Shown here one piece after another: positions 17,038-25,157 of a DNA stretch of 64,000 nt (position 1 is its first letter; the number at the start of each line of letters is the position of its first letter). The translations under genes and the position numbers were made by a program. Where the stretch lies: assembly GCF_001707825.1 (NCBI RefSeq), contig NZ_LYBM01000005.1, positions 62,001 through 126,000 on the forward strand, given 5' to 3'. This stretch comes from Veronia pacifica. Its GTDB lineage: Bacteria; Pseudomonadota; Gammaproteobacteria; Enterobacterales; Vibrionaceae. The notes below the pieces were generated by a model. The model made no database searches, had not been told where the DNA came from, and saw nothing but the letters and a program-made list of their open reading frames with translations.

Positions 17038-18687
17038 TTAGCTTTCATCTGTGGGGAGTTGTTGCACGTAAAGTACTGAACACGTTATATCGTGCAGATG
17101 GAGGTAGTTTAACCATCGAATCTGATGATGCTGAAGACTGTCGCCCGGACCTTTAACTTCGACAAAAGCGTGGTTGTCACCTTTAGTCATAAACAAGTCT
17201 GCGTGGCCTTTTCGGTTTGTTCGAGGATCAAAAAGCAGGCGTTGAAAGCAGGCGACCCATTGCTTGGGAGATAAGGCCGGGATCGCAGCGTCAAGAAGCT
17301 CAGGTTTCACATACTCCCAGACTATCCAATCATTACTCAGACCGTATTTTTTCTGATACACATCAAAAATGAACGTCAGTCCACCATTTTCAATGTCTTG
17401 TAATCGACAGTTGATGGAATATTCCCGATTCGCGTAAAAGGAGCCGTCATACATATCTCGTGGTGAACGTTGGAAGGGATTGAGAAACGCGCCCTCTACC
17501 GGGCTGAAAATTATATCCCAGAATGCCAAGCCAAATACGGCATTGATCAATAAGTTTTCGCAATACCAAACTTGCCAGCCATGAGATTGAAAGTGCTCGG
17601 CGACACTTCTCTCGACAGAACGGCCGATATCGAGTGTCAATGTGTCAGAGGAAAATGCTGGCGATACTTTTTCTGGTGCCTCTAGTTCAATCTTCTTCAC
17701 TAACTGGCGAGCAATACGGCCTGCCGTTTCATGTTCTTCTTCGTCTTTTGGCGCGTTCAGCATGTTCGCAACAATGTTGGCTGCCAGTGAATATTCTTTC
17801 TGTTTTATCAGTATGCGAGCTTGTCTTTCTCTTGACGGCGGTAATTCTGACTGACGATAGAATGTCAGCGCTTGCCCTAAGTGCGTCTGACGCTCTAATT
17901 CACGACCGATTCTATTCATCAGTCGCTGCCGCTTTCTTTCGAGTGGTTGCCAGTTGAAAGCGGTGGAAAGTTCACTATTTGCAACATTATCAGCGATATC
18001 ACGCATTTTATCTTTGTCTTTTGCGACCCCTGCCAGCCAGAACTGTTCAGATAACGCCGACAGAGCAAGCCAGTTCTCGATATGCTCTCGGTGTTGGAAT
18101 AAACGGACATCCCGAGATAAGTCGGTTTGTTCAAAAATATGAATACCAAGATCGCCGAGGACAAACTGACTGAGATCCTGATGAGCATTACCGAAAAACA
18201 ACAACAGGAGGATGGGCATGATCGTATGATTTTTCAGGCTAACACACAGAAATGGCAGGTTAATCTCAGGCTTGTGATTGAGCATGTAGTCAACAAAAAC
18301 TTGCTTTTTGGCTTGTTTCTGTATGCCAGAATCTGGAAGAAGAACAATCAGCTCCGGCTTTGTCAGTAGCTCGCAGCATGCTTCCGGCGGGGGAGTGTGC
18401 GTTATATTTACAACTCCTGCCAATTGAAGCTCTTCGAGCGTTTTGTCAATGTCGTCAATCTCTTGATAACTGATTTTATCTCTGCGAAACCAATCACTCC
18501 GTCGAGAGAGAAATCGGACTGTCAGTGCTTTCCCATCCCGTGATAACGAGGCATAGCTCTCTAACCACTGCTGTTCTTCTGTATTGAGTAAATCGAGGTA
18601 CTGACGAGATACAAAATCAATCAGAGTTTCAAAGTTACTGAGGTAGTAGAAGTCAGGAAGAACGGGTGGGGGAGTGGTCGTTATCAT
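17038..18687 (-). CDS. FAN1-type VRR-NUC domain nuclease
   Basis: A 549-residue protein of the bacterial FAN1 type, a structure-specific DNA nuclease linked in eukaryotes to interstrand crosslink repair. The C-terminal VRR-NUC domain (about residues 430-545) shows HADLFM then FVEVKGPGDSLQHHQIRWL, containing the PD-(D/E)xK catalytic set with E-V-K. Upstream is the FAN1 signature GLAFWDIIFSPVEGAFLNPF. The middle is helical and rich in Arg/Gln (TPR-like). The N-terminal part (FLSRRSDWFRRDKISY) matches the SAP/winged-helix region of the family. It is a single gene, in the same direction as the downstream glutamate-synthase-like operon but 380 bases from it. Confidence 0.85.
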   Translation of the reverse strand: MITTTPPPVLPDFYYLSNFETLIDFVSRQYLDLLNTEEQQWLESYASLSRDGKALTVRFLSRRSDWFRRDKISYQEIDDIDKTLEELQLAGVVNITHTPPPEACCELLTKPELIVLLPDSGIQKQAKKQVFVDYMLNHKPEINLPFLCVSLKNHTIMPILLLLFFGNAHQDLSQFVLGDLGIHIFEQTDLSRDVRLFQHREHIENWLALSALSEQFWLAGVAKDKDKMRDIADNVANSELSTAFNWQPLERKRQRLMNRIGRELERQTHLGQALTFYRQSELPPSRERQARILIKQKEYSLAANIVANMLNAPKDEEEHETAGRIARQLVKKIELEAPEKVSPAFSSDTLTLDIGRSVERSVAEHFQSHGWQVWYCENLLINAVFGLAFWDIIFSPVEGAFLNPFQRSPRDMYDGSFYANREYSINCRLQDIENGGLTFIFDVYQKKYGLSNDWIVWEYVKPELLDAAIPALSPKQWVACFQRLLFDPRTNRKGHADLFMTKGDNHAFVEVKGPGDSLQHHQIRWLNYLHLHDITCSVLYVQQLPTDES

Positions 18688-18773
18688 ATCTGGTCTGATA
18701 GTAGGGTCTGCTTAAGACAGTATTCATCGAGAAGTGAATGTTTGGTTTCGTACATCCGATACTTATACGCTCA

Positions 18774-18803
18774 CACAGGCCAATCGCTCAATTAGCCTGT
18801 GTA
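18774..18803 (-). terminator. Inverted repeat after dld, possible terminator
   Basis: ACACAGGC and GCCTGTGT form 8-base arms around a 14-base loop just past the dld stop codon. The lack of a clear T-run makes this a weak call. Confidence 0.35.
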
Positions 18804-18815
18804 AGAAAGTATAAA

Positions 18816-20516
18816 TCAGTGCCAGTGTTTGCACTTACTGGTTTTACCTATACCCGGATTAAAGGAGTTGGTCGGATCCAGTTTTTTGTAAAATGACTTT
18901 AGCGCATCCTTGGCAAAGTATTCATGGCCTACATTGTGTTCAGCCGGATACTCGGCGCCGCGTTGGTCAAACGTTTCAAGAATTTGATTCTTAACAGCTT
19001 TTGCGTCAACGCCTTTTTTCATGATGTAGTTTTGATGCATCACGTGGCAGAACAGATGGCCGTAATACAATTTGACCGCAATCTTTTCTTCTAATTCAGG
19101 AGAAAGACGCTCAAACCAGTCTTTCTCATTACGGGGAAAGGCAACGTCTATGGTCATAACAGCACCCAGTTCGTGGCTTCTCATCGCATGCATTCTGCCT
19201 ATCGCACCGCCGGCGACAAAACGGTGAAGAATGGCTTTTTCACCTTCTTCTTTGGTGCACTCTAAGAAGTCACCCTCGTTGTCTTTGAAGAAATCATTAA
19301 AATATGCCTTCGCTTCATCGACACCATCGCCGCTCATTTCGACTATCCAATGGTGCGCGTATTTGTCTCGGTACTCATCGAGCCGCTTGGGAAGGTGATT
19401 CGGCCACAAATAACTCAAATACTGCATAACGCGGTCAGAAAATTTGCTGGGAAGAAATTTCATTTTGTCTGCAATACGGTCTACGGTTCTTTTCATCGCA
19501 AACATTTTGGGGATGAATTTCGAGCCCAGCTTATTGATCACTAGGAAAGTGTCTTTGCCGTATTTTTTCGATGCATCGTAGCAATCGCGATGCATGTACT
19601 CGCCAGAAATTGGCAGGTTTTCAAACTTGGAGAGAATATCCCGGCGAATCTGACCTAACACATTCGGGTCATTGGTGCCGATATAGAAGACCTGATATTT
19701 TTCCGGGATCGGATAGGTATCAAGTCTGACAGCAAATACAGCGAGTTTTCCAGCGCAGCCAGATGCCTCATATAAGCGTCGTCCATCATTATTGAAGCGT
19801 GAGGGTGTATCGGCTTCTATATCCCTGACTCGGGAGTGATATTCATTATCTGACGCTCGCTTCTCGCCATAAATAATGTCCTCTTCGCGATAGTTCTTTT
19901 CTTCTAGGTTTTTTAAGATCTCTTCTGGCGAGTCCCCGAGATGAATGCCGATATTGTTGACCAGTGACAATCGACCTTCCTTGTCGATTTGGGCGTAAAG
20001 AGACAATTCAGTGTAAGCAGGACCACGCTGGACCAGCGCACCTCCGGAGTTATTACAAATACCGCCAACAATAGATGCGCCTATGCACGATGAGCCAATA
20101 ACAGAATGGGGTTCGCGGCCGTATTTTTCCAGTACATCTTCCAGACCGAACAGCGTCGACCCTGAGAGACCAATAATTTGCTTTGCATTATCGATGAGCT
20201 GAATGTCGTCAATTCGCATAGTATTGACGATGACAATTGGCCTGTCATAGTCCTTTCCGTCAGGCGTGGAGCCACCTGTGAGCCCCGTATTGGCAGCTTG
20301 CATGATCACGATGATATCTGCAGCAACACAGACTTCAAGAATTCGCCAAATCTCAACCAGTGTTCCCGGTCTAGCAACAGCCATTGCCTCGCCCGAACCG
20401 AATCTAAACCCCTTACAGTAGGGCTGTTTCTTAGCGTCGTCGGTAAGAATGTATTTTACACCGACAATTGCGCTCAATTTCTCAATGAGAGAAGCCTGCT
20501 CTGCGCTGTTAGTCAT
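18816..20516 (-). CDS. dld: Quinone-dependent D-lactate dehydrogenase
   Basis: FAD-dependent respiratory enzyme on the inner face of the cytoplasmic membrane; oxidises D-lactate to pyruvate and passes electrons to quinone. The protein is 566 residues (E. coli Dld 571). The PCMH-type FAD domain is at the N-terminus (AVARPGTLVEIW, QAANTGLTGGSTPDG, VIGSSCIGASIVGGICNNSGG); the membrane-binding middle is basic and helical (FAMKRTVDRIADKMKFLPSK); the C-terminus has HNVGHEYFAK and LDPTNSFNPGIGKTSK. The start is the ATG at 20516, which has AGGGA at good distance, rather than a codon 21 bases upstream. No lactate permease or regulator is adjacent. Confidence 0.95.
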   Translation of the reverse strand: MTNSAEQASLIEKLSAIVGVKYILTDDAKKQPYCKGFRFGSGEAMAVARPGTLVEIWRILEVCVAADIIVIMQAANTGLTGGSTPDGKDYDRPIVIVNTMRIDDIQLIDNAKQIIGLSGSTLFGLEDVLEKYGREPHSVIGSSCIGASIVGGICNNSGGALVQRGPAYTELSLYAQIDKEGRLSLVNNIGIHLGDSPEEILKNLEEKNYREEDIIYGEKRASDNEYHSRVRDIEADTPSRFNNDGRRLYEASGCAGKLAVFAVRLDTYPIPEKYQVFYIGTNDPNVLGQIRRDILSKFENLPISGEYMHRDCYDASKKYGKDTFLVINKLGSKFIPKMFAMKRTVDRIADKMKFLPSKFSDRVMQYLSYLWPNHLPKRLDEYRDKYAHHWIVEMSGDGVDEAKAYFNDFFKDNEGDFLECTKEEGEKAILHRFVAGGAIGRMHAMRSHELGAVMTIDVAFPRNEKDWFERLSPELEEKIAVKLYYGHLFCHVMHQNYIMKKGVDAKAVKNQILETFDQRGAEYPAEHNVGHEYFAKDALKSFYKKLDPTNSFNPGIGKTSKCKHWH

Positions 20517-20746
20517 GAAAATCCCTAATATGTGCAAAGTACAAAGTACTTGAGTAAAAACTAAAAATCCCTAATTCGATTCTACCGGAACATCAAGTCC
20601 GAGTGAATATGAATAAAAATGTAACAACAATGGGCATTATTTCTACCACTAAAAAGACTTACGGGTTGTCGCAACTATTGGGCGTAAGACATGAATCCGA
20701 TTGATAAAATGTCGCAACAAAACGTGACCAGATAAGGGGTAATATC

Positions 20747-21160
20747 ATGGCAGCCATGAAACCACATATCACTTTTCACGGACTATGTCGCGAGGCGCTG
20801 ACTTTTTATCGAGAGATATGGTGTGGCGATATCAACCAATTATCCACTTATGATGAGTCTCCTGTTGAGTTTCCCAGTCATCTCTCAGGAAGGGTGATGT
20901 ACGCTGAATTTGATTGCCAGGAAATAAGCTTTCTGGCCTCAGACGGTGTAAAAGACTCTTTACCGCAAGGTTCGGGCGATCTGGCTATTCATGTTTTGTT
21001 CAGTAATAAAAAGCGCCAGAGTGATGTTTTTTCTGGTTTGTCTAAAGAGGGGCACATTTACATGCCTTTGGATGATACTTTTTGGCAAATGCGATATGGC
21101 ATAGTCACCGATAAATACGGAATTAGATGGATGCTAAGTTGTCCGTCTCATTCTTTGTAA
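20747..21160 (+). CDS. PhnB-like VOC-family protein
   Basis: A 137-residue glyoxalase/bleomycin-resistance fold (VOC) protein of the PhnB-like group. It has the hallmark start ITFHGLCREALTFYREIW, a central FDCQEISFLASD strand and the ending WQMRYGIVTDKYGIRWML, where family members have G-x-x-x-D-x-F-G-x-x-W. The substrate is unknown; PhnB-like proteins are commonly annotated as 3-demethylubiquinone methyltransferase-like without proof. The ATG at 20747 has AAGGGG seven bases before it. It is divergent from dld and has no obvious operon partner. Confidence 0.82.
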   Translation: MAAMKPHITFHGLCREALTFYREIWCGDINQLSTYDESPVEFPSHLSGRVMYAEFDCQEISFLASDGVKDSLPQGSGDLAIHVLFSNKKRQSDVFSGLSKEGHIYMPLDDTFWQMRYGIVTDKYGIRWMLSCPSHSL

Positions 21161-21371
21161 CAATGCGATGAGTAGTTGAAATGAGACGAGTACGACTATC
21201 AGGTTATTGAATAAATGAGACAATCAACGTCGGGCTGGATACACTCTAGTAGCTTATTTGGCATATCTGCATCCGGTCTAATTAGAAAATGATATGCATT
21301 TTAGTGAATAATAATGACAGCCTTTTCAAACTGAGGCTGCTGCAAATGATAATACTTCTTTGGGGTGCCCG

Positions 21372-21527
21372 GTGATAAAAGTTGCGGTTATTGTATTACT
21401 TATTCTTATTGGTTTTTTCGCTGTGCGGGAGATGTCAGAACATAATCAATCGCGATTTGCCGTTGGTGTTGGGATATTGATCGCCTGTGGTTTTCTCTAT
21501 GCGGTGATTGTTGAATTGGCTAGATAG
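21372..21527 (+). CDS. Small membrane protein, 51 aa, two predicted helices
   Basis: A short frame starting GTG with GGGGTG five bases upstream. The product has a first hydrophobic helix (VAVIVLLILIGFFAV), a short charged turn (REMSEHNQSR) and a second helix (FAVGVGILIACGFLYAVIVEL) ending in AR. Two helices joined by a polar loop is a common layout of small inner-membrane proteins, and a random frame would rarely give such a clean pattern. No family recognised. The next gene is a beta-barrel gene 166 bases downstream. Confidence 0.55.
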   Translation: MIKVAVIVLLILIGFFAVREMSEHNQSRFAVGVGILIACGFLYAVIVELAR

Positions 21528-21609
21528 TACGTTTTTTTACCTTGCTTCTAGCTATCTCTCGTTTTCTGCCAATTTATCTTGTTTATTTTCTTGACCTTTA
21601 AACTTGTTA

Positions 21610-21640
21610 AGGGAGAATAAAACGTTGTTTTATTCTCCCT
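21610..21640. repeat. Perfect 14-bp inverted repeat with 3-base loop
   Basis: AGGGAGAATAAAAC is followed by GTT and then the exact inverse GTTTTATTCTCCCT. It sits 54 bases before the ATG of the outer-membrane protein. No T-run follows on either strand, so it may be a leader hairpin or an operator rather than a simple terminator. Confidence 0.7.
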
Positions 21641-21693
21641 GTGAAACATCATACTTGATGTTTCTTTATTCACTATCTTTTAGAGATAAACCA

Positions 21694-22281
21694 ATGAAAA
21701 CACCCAAATGGCTTTGGCTAGTTGCAGTTATGCTTGTTTCAGGAGCAACTCAAGCAGATGAATTTTCAGGTTGGTATGTTACAGCTGGTACTGGTTTTGT
21801 GACTGGTAAGGTCGGCAGTGATAAGTTCAAAGCCGTTAATAACCCACAGGGGTTTAACATAACAGGGGGCTATCAGTTAAACCGATTTATTGGTGTTGAG
21901 GCTGGGCTGCAATCATATGGGAAAATGCGTGTATTGGATCGCACTGCTGACCCACGGAGCATCTCGATTTCTGCAAATATAGGGTATCGAATGGACAATG
22001 GCCTTCGACCATTTATTTTGTTTGGTTTTGGTAGTTTTATTCTCAACGAGGTGTCGGCCGGTAAGTCAGAACGCATTGCTGGCAATGATGAAGTGGCAGG
22101 ATTACATACCGCTTTAGGACTCGAGTATCGAATGGATCACTGGGCGCTTCGAATATCTCAGCACCTTGTTGATGCCAAAATGATGAAATCTGTTGAGACA
22201 ATACCTTACTTGGTAGAATCAAAGAAGACTGTCGATATTCCTCTGACATCAACTGTTTTGTCTCTGGCATACCATTTTTAA
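21694..22281 (+). CDS. Small outer-membrane beta-barrel protein
   Basis: A 195-residue protein with a signal peptide (MKTPKWLWLVAVMLVSGATQA, cleavage likely before DEF) and alternating beta-strand segments: WYVTAGTGFVTGKV, GFNITGGYQLNRFIGVEAGLQ, SISANIGYRMDNGLRPFILFGFGSFIL, HTALGLEYRMDHWALRIS. It ends in Tyr-His-Phe, the aromatic C-terminus used as BAM insertion signal. This is the OmpA/OmpW-like eight-strand barrel class without a periplasmic domain. An upstream in-frame ATG at 21604 would destroy the signal peptide and overlaps the hairpin, so 21694 is chosen. Function unknown; a structural or small-solute role is typical of the class. Confidence 0.82.
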   Translation: MKTPKWLWLVAVMLVSGATQADEFSGWYVTAGTGFVTGKVGSDKFKAVNNPQGFNITGGYQLNRFIGVEAGLQSYGKMRVLDRTADPRSISISANIGYRMDNGLRPFILFGFGSFILNEVSAGKSERIAGNDEVAGLHTALGLEYRMDHWALRISQHLVDAKMMKSVETIPYLVESKKTVDIPLTSTVLSLAYHF

Positions 22282-22298
22282 TGCGCTTTTATGGTGGC

Positions 22299-23045
22299 TC
22301 ATAGCCCCCCGGTAACGTCGATGAATGTTCCTGTGACGAAAGCGGCTTCTTGTGAACATAAATAGGCAATGGCTGAAGCAACGTCCTCAGACTCTCCACC
22401 CCGCTGGAGAGGAATTTTTGACGACAGACGACTGACTCTATTTGGTTCACCGCCACTTGCGTGAATGTCTGTGTTGATTAAACCTGGCCTGACACCATTC
22501 ACTCTAATACCCTGCATCGCTACCTCTTTAGCGAGGCCAACGGTCATAGTGTCAAGTGCGCCTTTGCTGGCCGCGTAATCGACGTATTCATTTGGTGAAC
22601 CTGTTCGTGAAGCCGCAGAAGATACATTTACGATGACGCCGCCCCCTCCACCATGTTGAGTCGACATTCGTTTGGTTGCCTCTCGACAGCATAGAAAAGG
22701 CCCGATGACATTTGTCATCAGTGTCGTGTGAAAGCGGTCAGCTGCAATATCTGCCAAGGCGCTTTGATGAAACAAAATACCAGCGTTGTTGACCAACACT
22801 CTCAATGGTGAAGGGTGTTTGTCCAGAAGCGAAAATAATGAGCGAACTTCCTCCTCATCGGAAATATCAGCCCCAAAAATAAATGCATCTCCGCCGATTT
22901 GGCTTATTTTTTCTGCTACTGATTCTGCTGCTTGCCTTTGATGTCTGTAGTTGATGCAGACTGTGTGCCCTTGTTTAGCCAATGCAATTGCCGTTGCTTC
23001 ACCAATACCGCGGCTCGCCCCTGTAACCAATGCCAGACTCTGCAT
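22299..23045 (-). CDS. Short-chain dehydrogenase/reductase (FabG-like)
   Basis: A 248-residue NAD(P)H-dependent oxidoreductase. It has the nucleotide motif TGASRGIG at residues 8-15, NNAG, the catalytic Ser of VNVSSAASR, the YxxxK pair in YVDYAASKGAL, and VNGVRPGLINTDIH after it. The C-terminus ITGTFIDVTGG type end is intact (FVTGTFIDVTGGL). The ATG at 23045 starts the usual SDR beginning; an upstream start would add an odd leader. It is the third gene of a likely operon with the two crotonases (54 bases after the second), which suggests a role in 3-hydroxyacyl or related metabolism, by inference. Confidence 0.88.
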   Translation of the reverse strand: MQSLALVTGASRGIGEATAIALAKQGHTVCINYRHQRQAAESVAEKISQIGGDAFIFGADISDEEEVRSLFSLLDKHPSPLRVLVNNAGILFHQSALADIAADRFHTTLMTNVIGPFLCCREATKRMSTQHGGGGGVIVNVSSAASRTGSPNEYVDYAASKGALDTMTVGLAKEVAMQGIRVNGVRPGLINTDIHASGGEPNRVSRLSSKIPLQRGGESEDVASAIAYLCSQEAAFVTGTFIDVTGGL

Positions 23046-23099
23046 ACCATATTCCGTTAACAGACAAATGTGGTACAAATTATCTGGCTTGGGTGATCA

Positions 23100-23906
23100 T
23101 TACCACCAAAACTGGCGTTTAATGTATGGCCTGTCGGGAGATTTTGTTTGTCGGCTGAGGGCTACCCGCTGATTTTTACTGAAGAACATAGCCAGCTGAT
23201 AAAATGTTTCTCGGGCCAGTAAGCTTCGTACACTGGCTGACCAGCTCTTATGTGTTGTAAATTTAATTGCGGCAGCGGCATCTGGGGAGACGTTCTTAAT
23301 TTTGTCGACCAAAGCCATCGCTTCTTTCATGGGATCATCGCAAGCTTGTGTTACCAATCCATATTTCTCGGCCTTCTCTGCGTCCAGCACCTCAGATGTC
23401 AATACAAGTTCATGGGCACGATCGCGATTTACGACGCCACGGAGCATCTCTAAACCAGCCATGTCGGGTATTAATCCCCATCTCGACTCCATGATCGCCA
23501 TTTTGGCATCTTTGCTGCAAAAACGCATGTCGCTACCCAAGGCGATATTCATTCCACCGCCATAGCATATACCTTCAATCACGGAAATGACTGTGACTGG
23601 GAGTCTTTGCCAGCCTATTGAAACTTGTTGAGCAGTGTTGGCATTGCCGGGTAGCCATTTAAACAACAATTTGACGATATTTATCGGTTTTTTTGCGACA
23701 CCCAGTACATCTAGACCAGAGCAAAAGTTACCCCCGGCTCCACGGAGAATGACCGCCCTCAGTGTTTTTTCCTTACGCAATATTTTCTGAACTTTAATGA
23801 TTTCATGAAATGCATCCATGTTCAGGGCATTGTACTTATCGGGACGATTGAAAGTAATAAAAGCAACATCATCTTCGATATGCCATTTAAGATAATTCCA
23901 TTCCAA
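23100..23906 (-). CDS. Crotonase-family enoyl-CoA hydratase/isomerase, paralog 2
   Basis: A 268-residue crotonase fold enzyme acting on acyl-CoA thioesters. Visible are FNRPDKYNALN, the oxyanion segments GAGGNFCSGLDV and IEGICYGGGMN, Glu140 in IMESRWG and Asp148 eight residues later in IPDMAG. The Glu/Asp spacing equals the catalytic pair of dienoyl-CoA isomerase (Glu196/Asp204 in rat ECH1), though the third acid of that enzyme is Asn120 here. Translation starts with TTG; an AGGGAG site eight bases upstream and the MEW start shared with its neighbour support this. It is a tandem duplicate of the gene at 23989, 82 bases away, both ending in WW. Confidence 0.85.
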   Translation of the reverse strand: MEWNYLKWHIEDDVAFITFNRPDKYNALNMDAFHEIIKVQKILRKEKTLRAVILRGAGGNFCSGLDVLGVAKKPINIVKLLFKWLPGNANTAQQVSIGWQRLPVTVISVIEGICYGGGMNIALGSDMRFCSKDAKMAIMESRWGLIPDMAGLEMLRGVVNRDRAHELVLTSEVLDAEKAEKYGLVTQACDDPMKEAMALVDKIKNVSPDAAAAIKFTTHKSWSASVRSLLARETFYQLAMFFSKNQRVALSRQTKSPDRPYIKRQFWW

Positions 23907-23988
23907 AGCGCGAACTCCCTATGTGTAATTGCTGATAGTTACTGAGCGAAAATCTTATAATTGGAATACCAGTTTTCTCACTATTGGC

Positions 23989-24795
23989 TTACCACCACCA
24001 CTGTCGCGGCGCATATTGTCTGTCTGGTTCCTTTCGATTTCTGGCAATGGCTATACGCCAGTTTTTGCTGATGATAATGGCCATTTGGTAGATTGTTTCC
24101 CGCGCTAACAACATCTTTGTTGAAGCATTCCAGCTTTTGTGAGTACTAAGCTTGATGGCTGCTGTGGCATCAGGTGACCGTTCTGCAATTTTGTCTGCCA
24201 TTTTTCTTGCTTCAGCCAGAGGGTCTACAGTAACGCGTGTAACTAATCCAATCTCTTTCGCCTGTTGTGCAGGTATTTCCATTCCAGTGTGGATTAACTC
24301 CAGAGCGACATCTTTAGAGACCAGACCGCGCAAAGAGTCCATTCCTGCCATATCAGGCACCATACCCCAACGTACTTCCATGATCCCCAGTTTTGCATCA
24401 GGGCTGGCGTAGCGCATGTCACAGCCCAGTGCTACATTCATCGCTGCGCCAAAACAGACACCCTCTATCGCAGCAATCACGGGTATTGGCATTCTCTGCC
24501 AGCCAATACAAACACGCTGTGCCATGTTGGCTTGCCATGGAAGCCATTTAAAGCCAACTTTGAAAAAGTTGATGGTTTTATCCATCATACTGTGTATGTC
24601 GATACCCGAGCTGAAATTGTTACCAGCGCCACTCAGTATCACCACTCTGACATCACGTTGCTTCTTTAAGTACTTCTGAACACTATCAATCTCACAGAAC
24701 AACTCATAATTCATCGCATTGAATTTTTCAGGTCTATTGAGCCTGACATCAGCGACGCTATTTTCGATATTGAGTTGTAAGTACTTCCACTCCAT
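23989..24795 (-). CDS. Crotonase-family enoyl-CoA hydratase/isomerase, paralog 1
   Basis: First gene of the three-gene operon. It is 268 residues, the same length as the next gene, and collinear with it throughout: LNRPEKFNAMN, GAGNNFSSGIDI, IEGVCFGAAMNVALGCDMRYA, IMEVRWGMVPDMAG and a closing RQWWW. The dienoyl-isomerase-like Glu and Asp are again eight residues apart. The ATG at 24795 is preferred over 24804 because its MEWKYL start matches the paralog. Divergence between the copies is spread evenly, so the duplication is not recent. Likely an acyl-CoA isomerase or hydratase; the precise reaction is not determined. Confidence 0.85.
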   Translation of the reverse strand: MEWKYLQLNIENSVADVRLNRPEKFNAMNYELFCEIDSVQKYLKKQRDVRVVILSGAGNNFSSGIDIHSMMDKTINFFKVGFKWLPWQANMAQRVCIGWQRMPIPVIAAIEGVCFGAAMNVALGCDMRYASPDAKLGIMEVRWGMVPDMAGMDSLRGLVSKDVALELIHTGMEIPAQQAKEIGLVTRVTVDPLAEARKMADKIAERSPDATAAIKLSTHKSWNASTKMLLARETIYQMAIIISKNWRIAIARNRKEPDRQYAPRQWWW

Positions 24796-25157
24796 GATGT
24801 ACACCTTAATCAGCTGGTCAGTCCAGTTTCGGAAAGTAACATAAATATGAAGGAAACGTAAAACGCTTGTTTGATTTTCATGGGGAACAATCTGTACAAA
24901 GTATGAACGAGGATGTACGAAACTGTAGTCAGAGAGAAGCCTTAACTGGAAAGCGACTTTTTTGCTGTTAGAAGCCGCGCTGTGTAAAACACGAATACTG
25001 AAGTAAACACTACTTCTGGCAAGACCATTTTGTCTGCGATCACAACGATTAGTCTGTAAAAACCTTCATGCTTTTTACCCTAATTAATTGATAAATAGAT
25101 TATTTAAGCCATGCTTAATACTCATGCTTCCTGACTGTGAAAAATGGTTTCTCGCCT
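24796..25157. other. Intergenic region between divergent genes
   Basis: About 360 bases that must contain promoters for the crotonase operon and for the outer-membrane gene. I see no clear operator or RNA structure. Confidence 0.4.

Larger units (their letters stand above)
21161..21693. other. Intergenic region with a small ORF and a strong hairpin
   Basis: About 530 bases between the VOC gene and the outer-membrane gene. It contains the small membrane-protein frame at 21372-21527 and the 14-base-pair hairpin at 21610-21640; the remaining AT-rich sequence shows nothing else. Confidence 0.5.
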
